Positions 1 through 5,897 are shown, counted from the first letter of the stretch. The stretch is DNA of 8,883 nt from Actinomycetota bacterium (GCA_005883235.1 VAYE01000145.1:1-8883); one strand, 5' to 3'. The notes: generated by a model not told the origin, from the letters alone. Numbers and translations: made by a program.

Positions 1-111
1 GAAGACCCAGACGCGTCCCTCCGCGCGTAGCGCATGGGAGCATCGCCAGAGGTACTCGTCGAGCACCCAGCCGAAACCCCACTCGGTCTCGTCGCAGAAG
101 CGCTCCCCCAC
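1..111 (-). CDS. N-terminal fragment of an unrecognised protein, possibly a metallo-hydrolase (partial)
   Basis: Reading leftwards from a GTG at 111-109, an open frame of 37 codons runs off the window edge. It begins VGERFCDETEWGFGWVLDEY and ends in a segment reading HALRAEGRVWVF. The composition is protein-like: few arginine runs, conserved-looking Trp, Gly and acidic residues, and about 86% G or C at third codon positions (my count, 32 of 37). The block 'SHAL...GRVW' resembles the first beta-strands of metallo-beta-lactamase-fold proteins from actinobacteria, but the zinc ligands would lie outside the window, so this is only a suggestion. No SD is visible. A hexamer GAGAAT lies exactly 6 nt before the GTG (118-123), compatible with a leaderless mRNA. 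The frame stays open further upstream, but there the translation becomes Arg/Pro-rich, so I chose this GTG. Confidence 0.5.
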   Translation of the reverse strand, partial: MGERFCDETEWGFGWVLDEYLWRCSHALRAEGRVWVF

Positions 112-452
112 CGGGGGATTCTCTCGCCTCAGCGGCCGAGGCGGACGAGAGTCGACGCCGCCCTGCGCGACCCGCAGCCGGGCGGATACGTAATCGTGCG
201 CGCAGCGCCCCCGCCGGCGCTGACCGTGAACGTGAAGCTTGTGCGCCCTCGACACCAGTTGCGCCAGACCCAATCGCGAACGATCGGCTTCGAGGGGGCG
301 AGACGGGCATCCACAGCCAGGAGCGCCGGGACATGCCGTTCGTCGCGGCTGCTCTGCGTCGGCTGCTCGAAGAGCTGCCCGCCGCGGGAAACGGCCTCTC
401 GAGGACCGAGCGTGGCGCTCTTGTCGCCGTCCGGGACGGGCGATCGTAAGAG
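112..452. other. Mostly non-coding spacer between the edge gene and the secreted-protein operon
   Basis: This stretch of about 340 bases has no gene I can support. A minus-strand frame at 314-129 (GTG start, 61 codons, Trp/Cys-rich) ends 17 nt before the edge gene. It has no SD, and the same frame stays open upstream into the terminator hairpin at 453-490 without a usable start, so it may be chance or a decayed gene. Plus-strand frames here are Arg/Pro/Ser-rich shadows. The promoter for the edge gene should lie at the left end of this stretch. Confidence 0.45.
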
Positions 453-490
453 CGTGCGGGCGGGCGGCCGAACAACCGCCCGCTCGCACG
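453..490 (-). terminator. Strong terminator-like hairpin after the secreted-protein operon
   Basis: Arms 453-467 and 476-490 are inverted repeats of 15 nt around an 8-nt loop (468-475). On the minus strand 14 of 15 positions pair, with one A-C mismatch; on the plus strand that position is a G-U wobble. The hairpin begins 18 nt after the stop codon of the 195-aa gene. The following minus-strand bases (CTCTTAC) contain only a weak T tract, as is common for terminators in GC-rich actinobacteria. The position and stem strength support termination of the 2034-to-509 transcript. Confidence 0.65.
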
Positions 491-508
491 TTCCTCACGT
501 CAGCGTCC

Positions 509-1096
509 CTAGCCGGCCGCGTCGGTGGCCAGATCGAGGGAGCCCGAAGCACCCGCGGCGCCGCGGAACCCCAGCCGACCCCTCTGGGCCGAGGCCTCGA
601 CCGCCGCTCCTCGTGGAGCGTCGGTGATCGAGACCGCGCCCGCACCATGGACGTTGACGACGTCCTGCGTCTGCTTTCCGACCTCGAGGTTCTGCCGGAC
701 GATCACGAAACGTCCTTCGGTCGCATCGTTGCCGGCCGAGCCCGCGTACACCGCGACGAGAGTCTTGCCGTCACTCACGAGCCACGCGTTCGTGACGTGG
801 ATCAGCTGTGGCGAAAGCGGAATCGGCGTGTCCGACGGAAGCATCGCCGCCGGAATGCGATCCGGCTTGCCGGTGGGAGCGGGCGCCGGCACCGACGACT
901 CCGGCGCATCCTTCGGAAGCGCGTGCTGAACCTGCGTGACCTTGTTCGCAGGCACCGTGGCCCCGAGTCCGGGAACGTATTGCCCACTTCCTGCGGAGAG
1001 CGCGACCGCCGCACCCGTTCCGAGTCCGACGACGATGAAAGCGCCGACGAGAAGGGCGACACGCCGCGAGGTGTATTTCGAGAGCTTCATTCGCAT
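509..1096 (-). CDS. Exported or membrane-anchored hypothetical protein, 195 aa
   Basis: I do not recognise the family. The N-terminus is basic (MRMKLSKYTSRR, residues 1-12), followed by a hydrophobic segment at about 13-34 that ends near ALSAG. This is a signal peptide or a single N-terminal membrane anchor. A Pro/Ala-rich linker follows at about 60-95, then a compact region at 96-165 with beta-strand-like stretches (LIHVTNAWLV, TLVAVYAG, GRFVIVRQN, VSITDAPRG), and a Gly/Ala-rich low-complexity tail. No cysteines are seen in the exported part. An ATG at 1132 overlaps the upstream stop (ATGCTGA), but I chose the ATG at 1096 because AAGGAG lies 8 nt before it (1105-1110). The gene begins 29 nt after the secreted 302-aa gene and is almost certainly co-transcribed with it, so the two products probably act in the same place outside the membrane. 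Confidence 0.75.
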   Translation of the reverse strand: MRMKLSKYTSRRVALLVGAFIVVGLGTGAAVALSAGSGQYVPGLGATVPANKVTQVQHALPKDAPESSVPAPAPTGKPDRIPAAMLPSDTPIPLSPQLIHVTNAWLVSDGKTLVAVYAGSAGNDATEGRFVIVRQNLEVGKQTQDVVNVHGAGAVSITDAPRGAAVEASAQRGRLGFRGAAGASGSLDLATDAAG

Positions 1097-1104
1097 GATC
1101 TTTT

Positions 1105-1110
1105 CTCCTT
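1105..1110 (-). promoter_or_regulatory. Ribosome binding site deciding the start at 1096
   Basis: AAGGAG on the minus strand with an 8-nt spacer to ATG at 1096-1094. No comparable site precedes the upstream in-frame ATG at 1132. Confidence 0.75.
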
Positions 1111-1112
1111 TC

Positions 1113-1125
1113 GGCGACAGTCGCC
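1113..1125 (-). other. Intercistronic stem-loop between the two secreted-protein genes
   Basis: GGCGAC and GTCGCC flank a single base and would form at least a 5-bp stem with a 3-nt loop. It starts directly after the TGA of the 302-aa gene and ends 2 nt before AAGGAG of the next gene. It could block exonucleases, or adjust the ratio of the two proteins. The fold is read directly; the role is inferred. Confidence 0.45.
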
Positions 1126-2034
1126 TCAGCATCCGAAGCAGATGAGCTCGGAGAGGACGAGTCCTGAATTACGAGCGTTCAGGGCATCCCAGCCCTGCTG
1201 GGGCGTCAGGCCGACGCCGGTCGAGCCGGTCGATCCCCAGAACAAGTACCCGCTGCCCCAGTTGCGGCGTACGACCGTCCACTGGTCGGAGTTCACCGTG
1301 TAGTAGATCTCAGGGAGCGGAACCGCCGAGCCGTAGAAGGACACATGAGCGACGTCGGCGACCGTCCAGCCGTTGTTGCACGATCCGCCGCTGCCACTCG
1401 AGGGACAGCCGTCGGCGGATCCGTAGTCGTAATCGAGCGCGTATCCCTGCGCGCTCGCCCCGTCGATCAGCTGCCGGCTGATGCCGGGCGCGTCGAACCC
1501 CGGCTCCTCGTCCGATCCGATCGCGGCGCTCTGCTTGTTGTAGCCGTGCGAGGACTGGTAGCTCGCGAGATCCTGCGCCCGTTGAGATTGGTAGTAGCCG
1601 GCGTTGTACGCGTCGCTCGACGACATCCCGTGACTCGTCATGTAGGAGTTGTTGTTGCCGTAGGCGATGATCGTGCTTCCTGTGCCGGTCCAGCCGTTGT
1701 GGTGACCGTTGGCGGCCGACTCGAGCGCGGACAGGATCTGCGAGTTGCTGAAGATCGTGTTGCTGAAGTCTTGAGCACCCCAGACGCCTGGCGAGTAGTT
1801 CCTTGCACCGCCGAAGTCGAGCATCAAGAGCCGATTTCCTCCTGGATGATGTTGGGCGAAGTAATACCCATTGTTGTAAGCATTCGTTTGCAGACCGCTC
1901 AGGGTCGTGCCGTACATATAGAAGGCCTTTACCGGCGTTGGCGCAGCGTTCGCCAACGCAGGCAGCGCGAGCACAGTTGCGCCGAGCGCTGCGACGGCTG
2001 CGGCTCGACCCAGTAATCGTCGAGTGAGCGACAT
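1126..2034 (-). CDS. Secreted protein of unknown function, 302 aa, possibly glycoside-hydrolase-like
   Basis: The start ATG at 2034 is preceded by a G-rich SD, and the first residues form a classic signal peptide: MSLTRRLLGR, a hydrophobic core, then ALANA-A with probable cleavage after residue 30 or 31. TRRLL is a weak twin-arginine resemblance; Sec export is the default guess. The mature part is rich in Asn, Gly, Ser and Tyr, with alternating strand-like blocks (KAFYMYG, NRLLMLDFGG, STIIAYGNN, AAIGSDEEPGFD, YALDYDYGS, EIYYTVNSDQW). The repeated acidic residues at strand ends are reminiscent of TIM-barrel glycosidase-like domains, but I cannot assign a family. The Cys pair within DGCPSSGSGGSC and the pair in the C-terminal CFGC could form disulfides, fitting an extracellular location. 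It is the first gene of a two-gene unit with its own promoter. GC is lower here than in neighbouring genes. Confidence 0.75.
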   Translation of the reverse strand: MSLTRRLLGRAAAVAALGATVLALPALANAAPTPVKAFYMYGTTLSGLQTNAYNNGYYFAQHHPGGNRLLMLDFGGARNYSPGVWGAQDFSNTIFSNSQILSALESAANGHHNGWTGTGSTIIAYGNNNSYMTSHGMSSSDAYNAGYYQSQRAQDLASYQSSHGYNKQSAAIGSDEEPGFDAPGISRQLIDGASAQGYALDYDYGSADGCPSSGSGGSCNNGWTVADVAHVSFYGSAVPLPEIYYTVNSDQWTVVRRNWGSGYLFWGSTGSTGVGLTPQQGWDALNARNSGLVLSELICFGC

Positions 2035-2040
2035 CGAGGG

Positions 2041-2050
2041 CTCCCCCCTT
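2041..2050 (-). promoter_or_regulatory. G-rich ribosome binding site of the 302-aa secreted protein gene
   Basis: The minus strand reads AAGGGGGGAG, ending 6 nt before ATG at 2034-2032. It excludes the longer frame that would begin at 2196, whose extra residues have no signal-peptide character. It lies 4 nt after the possible pseudoknot strand at 2055-2060. Confidence 0.6.
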
Positions 2051-2054
2051 TTCC

Positions 2055-2116
2055 GTTCGGGCGAGCTGAGCTGCTCGCCGCTTTTTGGAAAGGCAGGATC
2101 CGAACACCTGCCTCCC
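2055..2116 (-). other. Candidate structured 5' leader: two hairpins and a possible pseudoknot
   Basis: On the minus strand, AGGCAGG (2113-2107) pairs with CCTGCCT (2097-2091). Two G-U pairs and one G-C pair (2116-2114 with 2090-2088) extend it to 10 pairs. GGCGAGC (2079-2073) pairs with GCTCGCC (2066-2060) around a 6-nt loop. The loop of the first hairpin contains GTTCGG (2105-2100), complementary to CCGAAC (2060-2055), giving a 5-6 bp pseudoknot that ends 4 nt before the SD. This layout resembles translational regulators such as riboswitches or protein-binding leaders. I could not match it to a known class. Pairings are read from the sequence; regulatory function is inferred. Confidence 0.4.
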
Positions 2117-2129
2117 TGTGACTGGAATC
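2109..2129. repeat. Imperfect 21-bp direct repeat, copy A
   Basis: Plus-strand positions 2109-2129 match 2220-2240 at 20 of 21 bases (shared core CTGGAATC), 111 bp apart. This copy lies at the predicted transcription start of the secreted-protein operon. Confidence 0.65.
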
Positions 2130-2134
2130 GAGGG

Positions 2135-2163
2135 AGAGTAGAGAGGCACCCTTCCGTTGTCAA
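2135..2163 (-). promoter_or_regulatory. Sigma70-like promoter of the secreted-protein operon
   Basis: The minus strand has a perfect -35 TTGACA (2163-2158), a 17-nt spacer and a -10 of TACTCT (2140-2135), which keeps the important TA...T positions. Transcription would begin near 2128, giving a leader of about 94 nt before the ATG at 2034. Confidence 0.6.
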
Positions 2164-2219
2164 CTGGAAAGCTGGACAGAAGGGCAGGCTTAACACTACG
2201 CTAACGTGGGGTCGTCCGT

Positions 2220-2240
2220 TGCCTCCCTGGGACTGGAATC
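2220..2240. repeat. Imperfect 21-bp direct repeat, copy B
   Basis: This is the second copy of the repeat at 2109-2129, with one mismatch. It lies upstream of the -35 box of the secreted-protein operon and between that promoter and the end of the ABC transporter gene. Confidence 0.65.
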
Positions 2241-2248
2241 CATGGATC

Positions 2249-2289
2249 GTTGCGGCGGCCCCATCGACCCCTTGGCGAGCCGCCGCGAC
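2249..2289 (-). terminator. Possible terminator hairpin after the ABC transporter gene
   Basis: GCGGCGGC (2252-2259) and GCCGCCGC (2279-2286) are perfect inverted repeats around a 19-nt loop. Outer bases 2249-2250 and 2288-2289 also pair, with one non-Watson-Crick position between. The hairpin begins 6 nt after the TAG at 2298-2296. There is no T tract, so Rho-independent action is uncertain. Confidence 0.4.
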
Positions 2290-2295
2290 GAGCGG

Positions 2296-4191
2296 CTATC
2301 CGGCGGCGGCCGTCGTAAGCACCTCGCCGCTCGAGAGGACGACTCCGTCCTCGCAGCGCGCCTCGACGAGGCCGCTCTGGAACTGCTGCGCGTAGAGGTC
2401 GGCGTAGAGGCCGCCGCGCCTGAGCAGCTCCTCGTGCGTCCCCTGCTCGACGAGGCGACCGCGGTCGAGGACGAAGATCACGTCTGCGGCGAGGATCGTC
2501 GACAGGCGGTGCGCGATCGCGATCGTCGTCCGCTCCTCGATCAGCGGCTCGAGCGCCGCCTGGACGAGCCGCTCGCTCGCCGTGTCCAGAGCAGACGTGG
2601 CCTCGTCGAGGATCAGGATCCGCGGGTCCTTGAGGATCACGCGCGCGATCGCGAGTCGCTGCTTCTCGCCGCCCGACATGCGGTAGCCGCGCTCGCCGAC
2701 GAGCGTGTCGTAGCCTTCCGAGAGCTCCACGATCCGGTCGTGGATCGCCGCAGCCCGCGTCGCGGCCTCGAGCTCCTCCTGCGTCGCGTCGGGTCGCGCG
2801 TAGAGCAGGTTCTCGCGCACGCTGGCGTGGAAGAGGTAGGTCTCCTGCGTCACCATCCCGATGATCTCGGCCAGCGACGCGAGCTTGATCTGGCGGACGT
2901 CGTGGCCGTCGATCTCGACGCCGCCGCGCGTGACGTCGTAGAGCCGCGGCACGAGGTAGGAGATCGTCGTCTTCCCGGCGCCGCTCGGGCCGACGATCGC
3001 GGCGAGCTGCCCCGGCTCGATCTCGAACGTGACGTCCTCGAGCGTCCACTCCCGGGCCGGCGTGGGCGGCCGGGTCCCGTCACCGTCGGGCACCACCGCC
3101 TGGGCCTCGAGCGCGGCGGGCAGCACCGGCTCCTCGTAGCGGAAGTAGACGTGGTCGAATCGGACCTCGCCGCGCACGTCCTCCTTCCGGAGCTCACGCG
3201 CGCCGGGAGCGTCGGCGATGTCGAAGGGGAGGTCGAGGTACGCGAAGATCCGCTCGAAGAGCGCGAGCGACGACTGGACCTCGACCGAGACCTGAAGCAT
3301 CTGGCCGACCGGGAAGAGAAGCCGGGTCTGAAGCGCCGTGAAGGCGACGAGCGTGCCTGCCGTGATGTGCGGCGAGGTCCCGTGGGCGCGCGCGAAGCCG
3401 CCGACGAGGTAGGTGAGCGCGGGCGTGATCGAGAAGAAGGTCGAGACGACGGCGAAGAACGCGCGGCCGACCATCTGCTGGCGCACCTGGAGGTTCGCGA
3501 GCCGCCGGTTCTCGTCGCGGTAGCGCTCGGCCGCGCTGCGCTGGCGGTCGAAGACCTTCGCGAGCAGCACGCCGGAGACGGACAGCGTCTCCTCGGTCAG
3601 GGCCGAGAGCTCGGCGAGCGACTCCTGCGTCTCCTTCGCGATCCGCCGCCTGACCTTCCCAACCCGGTACGTGAGGTACACGAACGCCGGGATGAGGAAG
3701 AGCGAGAGCAGCGTCAGCTGCCAGGACAGGATGATCATCGCGACGATCGAGCTCGCGACGATGACGATGTTCGAGAGGATCGACGAGGCGGTGTTCGTGA
3801 CGACGCTCTGGACGCCGCCCACGTCGTTCTGGAGGCGTGACTGGATCTCGCCCGTGCGCGTCGCCGTGAAGAAGCGGAGCGACATCGACTGGAGGTGCTC
3901 GTAGAGCCGGTTCCGGAGGTCCTGCATGACACGCTGGCCGACGACGGTCGTCAGGTACGTCTGCGCGACGCCGATCAGCGACTGGACGATCGCGATTCCG
4001 ACCATGAGCCCGACGAGCACGTAGAGGAGGCTGAGGTGGACGCCGCTTCCCGTGAAGAGCGCGCGGTCGAAGACGACCTTGCTCAGGATCGGGTTGGCCA
4101 CACCGAGCCCCGAGGTGGCGAAGATCGACAGGAGGACGAGCCCGACCTGGAGCCGGTACGGCTTGAACAGCCGGGCGACGCGCCTGACCAT
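2296..4191 (-). CDS. ABC exporter half-transporter (fused membrane and ATPase domains), 631 aa
   Basis: This is a type IV (exporter-fold) ABC half-transporter that should work as a dimer in the cytoplasmic membrane, using ATP to export a drug, lipid or peptide. The membrane domain covers about residues 1-325, with hydrophobic helices near 15-40, 52-80, 135-175 and 245-265. The nucleotide-binding domain shows the A-loop Tyr (FRYEEP, Y352), Walker A GPSGAGKT (401-408), Q-loop Q449, signature MSGGE (505-509, Met in place of the usual Leu), Walker B ILILDE (525-530) and switch His561. All catalytic residues are present. About 29 residues (353-381, Pro/Ala-rich) are inserted between the A-loop strand and the next strand. 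The start ATG is 9 nt after the UPF0104 stop and has no SD; TAAGCT lies 6 nt before it. The substrate cannot be told from the sequence. Confidence 0.92.
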   Translation of the reverse strand: MVRRVARLFKPYRLQVGLVLLSIFATSGLGVANPILSKVVFDRALFTGSGVHLSLLYVLVGLMVGIAIVQSLIGVAQTYLTTVVGQRVMQDLRNRLYEHLQSMSLRFFTATRTGEIQSRLQNDVGGVQSVVTNTASSILSNIVIVASSIVAMIILSWQLTLLSLFLIPAFVYLTYRVGKVRRRIAKETQESLAELSALTEETLSVSGVLLAKVFDRQRSAAERYRDENRRLANLQVRQQMVGRAFFAVVSTFFSITPALTYLVGGFARAHGTSPHITAGTLVAFTALQTRLLFPVGQMLQVSVEVQSSLALFERIFAYLDLPFDIADAPGARELRKEDVRGEVRFDHVYFRYEEPVLPAALEAQAVVPDGDGTRPPTPAREWTLEDVTFEIEPGQLAAIVGPSGAGKTTISYLVPRLYDVTRGGVEIDGHDVRQIKLASLAEIIGMVTQETYLFHASVRENLLYARPDATQEELEAATRAAAIHDRIVELSEGYDTLVGERGYRMSGGEKQRLAIARVILKDPRILILDEATSALDTASERLVQAALEPLIEERTTIAIAHRLSTILAADVIFVLDRGRLVEQGTHEELLRRGGLYADLYAQQFQSGLVEARCEDGVVLSSGEVLTTAAAG

Positions 4192-4197
4192 GGCGCC

Positions 4198-4203
4198 AGC
4201 TTA
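4198..4203 (-). promoter_or_regulatory. Possible -10 hexamer for a leaderless ABC transporter transcript
   Basis: TAAGCT on the minus strand, with exactly 6 nt to the ATG at 4191, fits the TANNNT form of actinobacterial leaderless promoters. It overlaps the TAA stop of the upstream gene, so part of the match is forced by that stop. There is no clear -35. Confidence 0.25.
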
Positions 4204-5253
4204 CGTTCGGGCAGCCGGGCTGCGTTGGCGGTCGACTTCGCGCTCCGCCTCGACGAACTCGGCTCGCAGCTCCGCGATCTTCGGCAGGACGGCGACGGCA
4301 GGGACCATCGGGAGCCAGAAGTTGAAGATCCGGTAGGTCACCACGCCGAGAAGCGCCGGAACGAACGGCAGGCCCACCCAGTGGAGCGCGAACGTGAGCG
4401 CGATCTCCACCACACCGGCGCCGCCCGCGGGCAGCGAGCGGCGCGTGAGCACGTAGCCCGTGGCGTAGCCGACGATCAGCGCCGGCACCCCGATCCGGTG
4501 GCCGCTGTAGACCTGGAGCGCGGCCCACAGACACGCGAGGTCGCCGGTCCAGTAGAGCGTCGCCCCTCCGAAGCCGAGTCCGTTCTCGCGCGGCGAGGAG
4601 ACGAGGAGCGACCGGAGGATCGACAGGCCGGCAACCGCGTGCGCGAAGCCGCGCCTGAGCGCCCCGCCATTACCCGGATCGGCCAGCCGCCGCGCCCGCT
4701 TCGGGGAGCTCACCCACGCGGCCGCGATCGCGCCGGGGATGACGGCGAGCCACGGCAGGGTGATCGCGTCCGACACCTGCTCCTTCGCGCTCAGCGCCAA
4801 GAAGATCGCCGAGAAGAGCGCCGCCGGAGCCAGAACGGCGTACTCGAGCGCGCCGAGGGCGAGCACACGGGCGATCGCGCCGTCGCGATCCTCGCCGGCG
4901 CGCCGCAGAATCCAGTAGTCGACCGCGAAGCCGCCGCTCGAGCGCGTCGCCGCGAAGACGCCGAACCCGGCGACGACGCTCTGCGTCGAGGCCGACGCGT
5001 CGAGCTCGGGGCCGCCGTCGACCCTGGCAGTCGCCCGCACCGCGAGCACGTAGCCGGCATAGGCGACCAGCTCGCCGCCGAAGCACGCGAGAAGCCACAG
5101 CGGATGGATGCGGCCGAGCTCATGGTGCACCCGCGGATAGCCGGCGAGATAGCCGAGGCCGAACGCCGCCGCGACCGCGAGCACGATGACGGCGACGAGA
5201 ACCGCCAGCGGCCGGCGCTCGACGGCCGCGAGCAGTTGGCTGAGACGGGCCAC
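4201..5253 (-). CDS. UPF0104 / YbhN-type integral membrane protein (LPG synthase TM-like), 350 aa
   Basis: This is a polytopic membrane protein of the family related to the flippase half of lysylphosphatidylglycerol synthase (PF03706-like). Members typically have about eight membrane helices and are thought to move or modify lipids. Hydrophobic segments lie near residues 15-38, 52-74, 92-103, 128-156, 166-182, 229-249, 257-270 and 280-325. The hallmark is the C-terminal block LPAGGAGVVEIALTFALHWV (274-293), followed by GLPFVPALLGVVTYRIFNFW, matching the family's P.GG.GV.E...G.P....L.YR..FW pattern. The C-terminal tail is charged and cytoplasmic-looking. I chose the GTG at 5253, 23 nt after the clpP stop, because earlier codons in this frame belong to the clpP shadow. 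There is no SD; TACAAC lies 6 nt upstream. It is probably in an operon with clpP and the ABC exporter. The exact substrate is unknown. Confidence 0.82.
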   Translation of the reverse strand: MARLSQLLAAVERRPLAVLVAVIVLAVAAAFGLGYLAGYPRVHHELGRIHPLWLLACFGGELVAYAGYVLAVRATARVDGGPELDASASTQSVVAGFGVFAATRSSGGFAVDYWILRRAGEDRDGAIARVLALGALEYAVLAPAALFSAIFLALSAKEQVSDAITLPWLAVIPGAIAAAWVSSPKRARRLADPGNGGALRRGFAHAVAGLSILRSLLVSSPRENGLGFGGATLYWTGDLACLWAALQVYSGHRIGVPALIVGYATGYVLTRRSLPAGGAGVVEIALTFALHWVGLPFVPALLGVVTYRIFNFWLPMVPAVAVLPKIAELRAEFVEAEREVDRQRSPAART

Positions 5254-5276
5254 ATGCCCGTTGTATCGGGTCGGCG

Positions 5277-5876
5277 CTACGCGCGGGCCAGAACCCGCGG
5301 CGAGACGATCTCGTCGATCAGGCCGTACTCGCGCGCTTCGTCGGGCGTCATGAAGCGGTCGCGGTCGATGTCCTTCATCACCTGCTCGAACGGCTGGCCC
5401 GAGTGCCTGGAGATGATGCGGGCCATCCGCTCGGTCATCTCGAGGATCTCCCGGGCGGCGATCTGGATGTCGGCCGGCGCGCCGCGGAAGCCGCCCGAGC
5501 CCTGGTGGATCATCACCTTCGCGTTCGGGAGCGCGAAGCGCTTCCCCGCGGCGCCGCCCGCGAGGATCATGCCCGCCGCGGACATGCTCATCCCGACGCA
5601 GATCGTGCGCACGTCCGGCTTGACGTACTGCATCGTGTCGTAGATCGCCATGCCCGCATAGGCCGAGCCGCCGGGCGAGTTGATGTAGAGGCTGATGTCC
5701 TTGTCCGGGTCGTCGGCCTCGAGGAAGAGGAGCTGCGCGGCGATCACGTTGGCGATCTGGTCGTCGACCTCCGCGCCGAGGAAGACGATGCGCTCCTTCA
5801 GGAGGCGCGAGTAGATGTCGAACGCGCGCTCGACGCGTCCGTCGGTGTCGATGACCATCGGGACGAGCTGGCTCAC
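5277..5876 (-). CDS. clpP: ATP-dependent Clp protease proteolytic subunit, 199 aa
   Basis: ClpP forms a tetradecameric cytoplasmic serine protease barrel that degrades proteins fed to it by ClpX or ClpC. Full length is normal for the family. The N-terminal loop is [20 protein letters not shown]; the oxyanion-hole glycines are in [10 protein letters not shown]. The catalytic triad is S99 in [10 protein letters not shown]124 in MIHQGSGG and D173 in DRDRF. The residues round the serine differ from the usual GQAASMGA, but the triad is intact. The start is a GTG at 5876 with AAGGAGG (5881-5887) 4 nt upstream; an internal ATG at 5858 has no SD. clpX and a second clpP are not adjacent, although actinobacteria often have two ClpP subunits. 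The gene is divergent from the SRPBCC/ArsR pair and shares an operator region with it. Confidence 0.95.
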   Translation of the reverse strand: MSQLVPMVIDTDGRVERAFDIYSRLLKERIVFLGAEVDDQIANVIAAQLLFLEADDPDKDISLYINSPGGSAYAGMAIYDTMQYVKPDVRTICVGMSMSAAGMILAGGAAGKRFALPNAKVMIHQGSGGFRGAPADIQIAAREILEMTERMARIISRHSGQPFEQVMKDIDRDRFMTPDEAREYGLIDEIVSPRVLARA

Positions 5877-5880
5877 GTCG

Positions 5881-5887
5881 CCTCCTT
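5881..5887 (-). promoter_or_regulatory. Strong ribosome binding site of clpP
   Basis: AAGGAGG on the minus strand with 4 nt to the GTG at 5876. It supports the GTG as start over the internal ATG six codons later. Confidence 0.8.
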
Positions 5888-5897
5888 CGCGTAAAGT

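Noticed and set aside
129..314. Minus-strand 61-codon frame with many Trp and Cys residues
   Set aside because: It has a GTG start without SD or -10 spacing, and the frame remains open upstream into a terminator hairpin without a usable start. It could be a decayed gene, but nothing recognisable supports it.
34..627. Plus-strand open frame of 197 codons
   Set aside because: The translation is Arg/Pro/Ser-rich without domain character. It crosses the edge gene, the terminator hairpin and the 3' end of the 195-aa gene on the other strand; there is no SD.
2060..2085. Plus-strand hairpin followed by TTTTT, as a terminator on the plus strand
   Set aside because: No plus-strand gene ends nearby. 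The same stem is better explained as part of the minus-strand leader.
2107..2129. c-di-GMP (GEMM) or c-di-AMP (ydaO) riboswitch
   Set aside because: Only a short CACAGGG resembles GEMM; the conserved GAAA tetraloop/receptor pattern and the second helix are missing. The ydaO consensus blocks are also absent.
2035..2196. Upstream extension of the 302-aa secreted protein to an ATG at 2196
   Set aside because: It would put about 54 non-hydrophobic residues before a good signal peptide, and it would start upstream of the predicted promoter and leader.
2206..3840. Long plus-strand open frame opposite the ABC transporter
   Set aside because: It is an antisense shadow of a gene with all ABC motifs. 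Its translation is dominated by Arg, Asp, Glu and Leu, typical of GC-rich antisense frames.
3895..5643. Long plus-strand open frame opposite the UPF0104 protein and clpP
   Set aside because: It is an antisense shadow with highly charged, repetitive composition, covering two well-supported genes.
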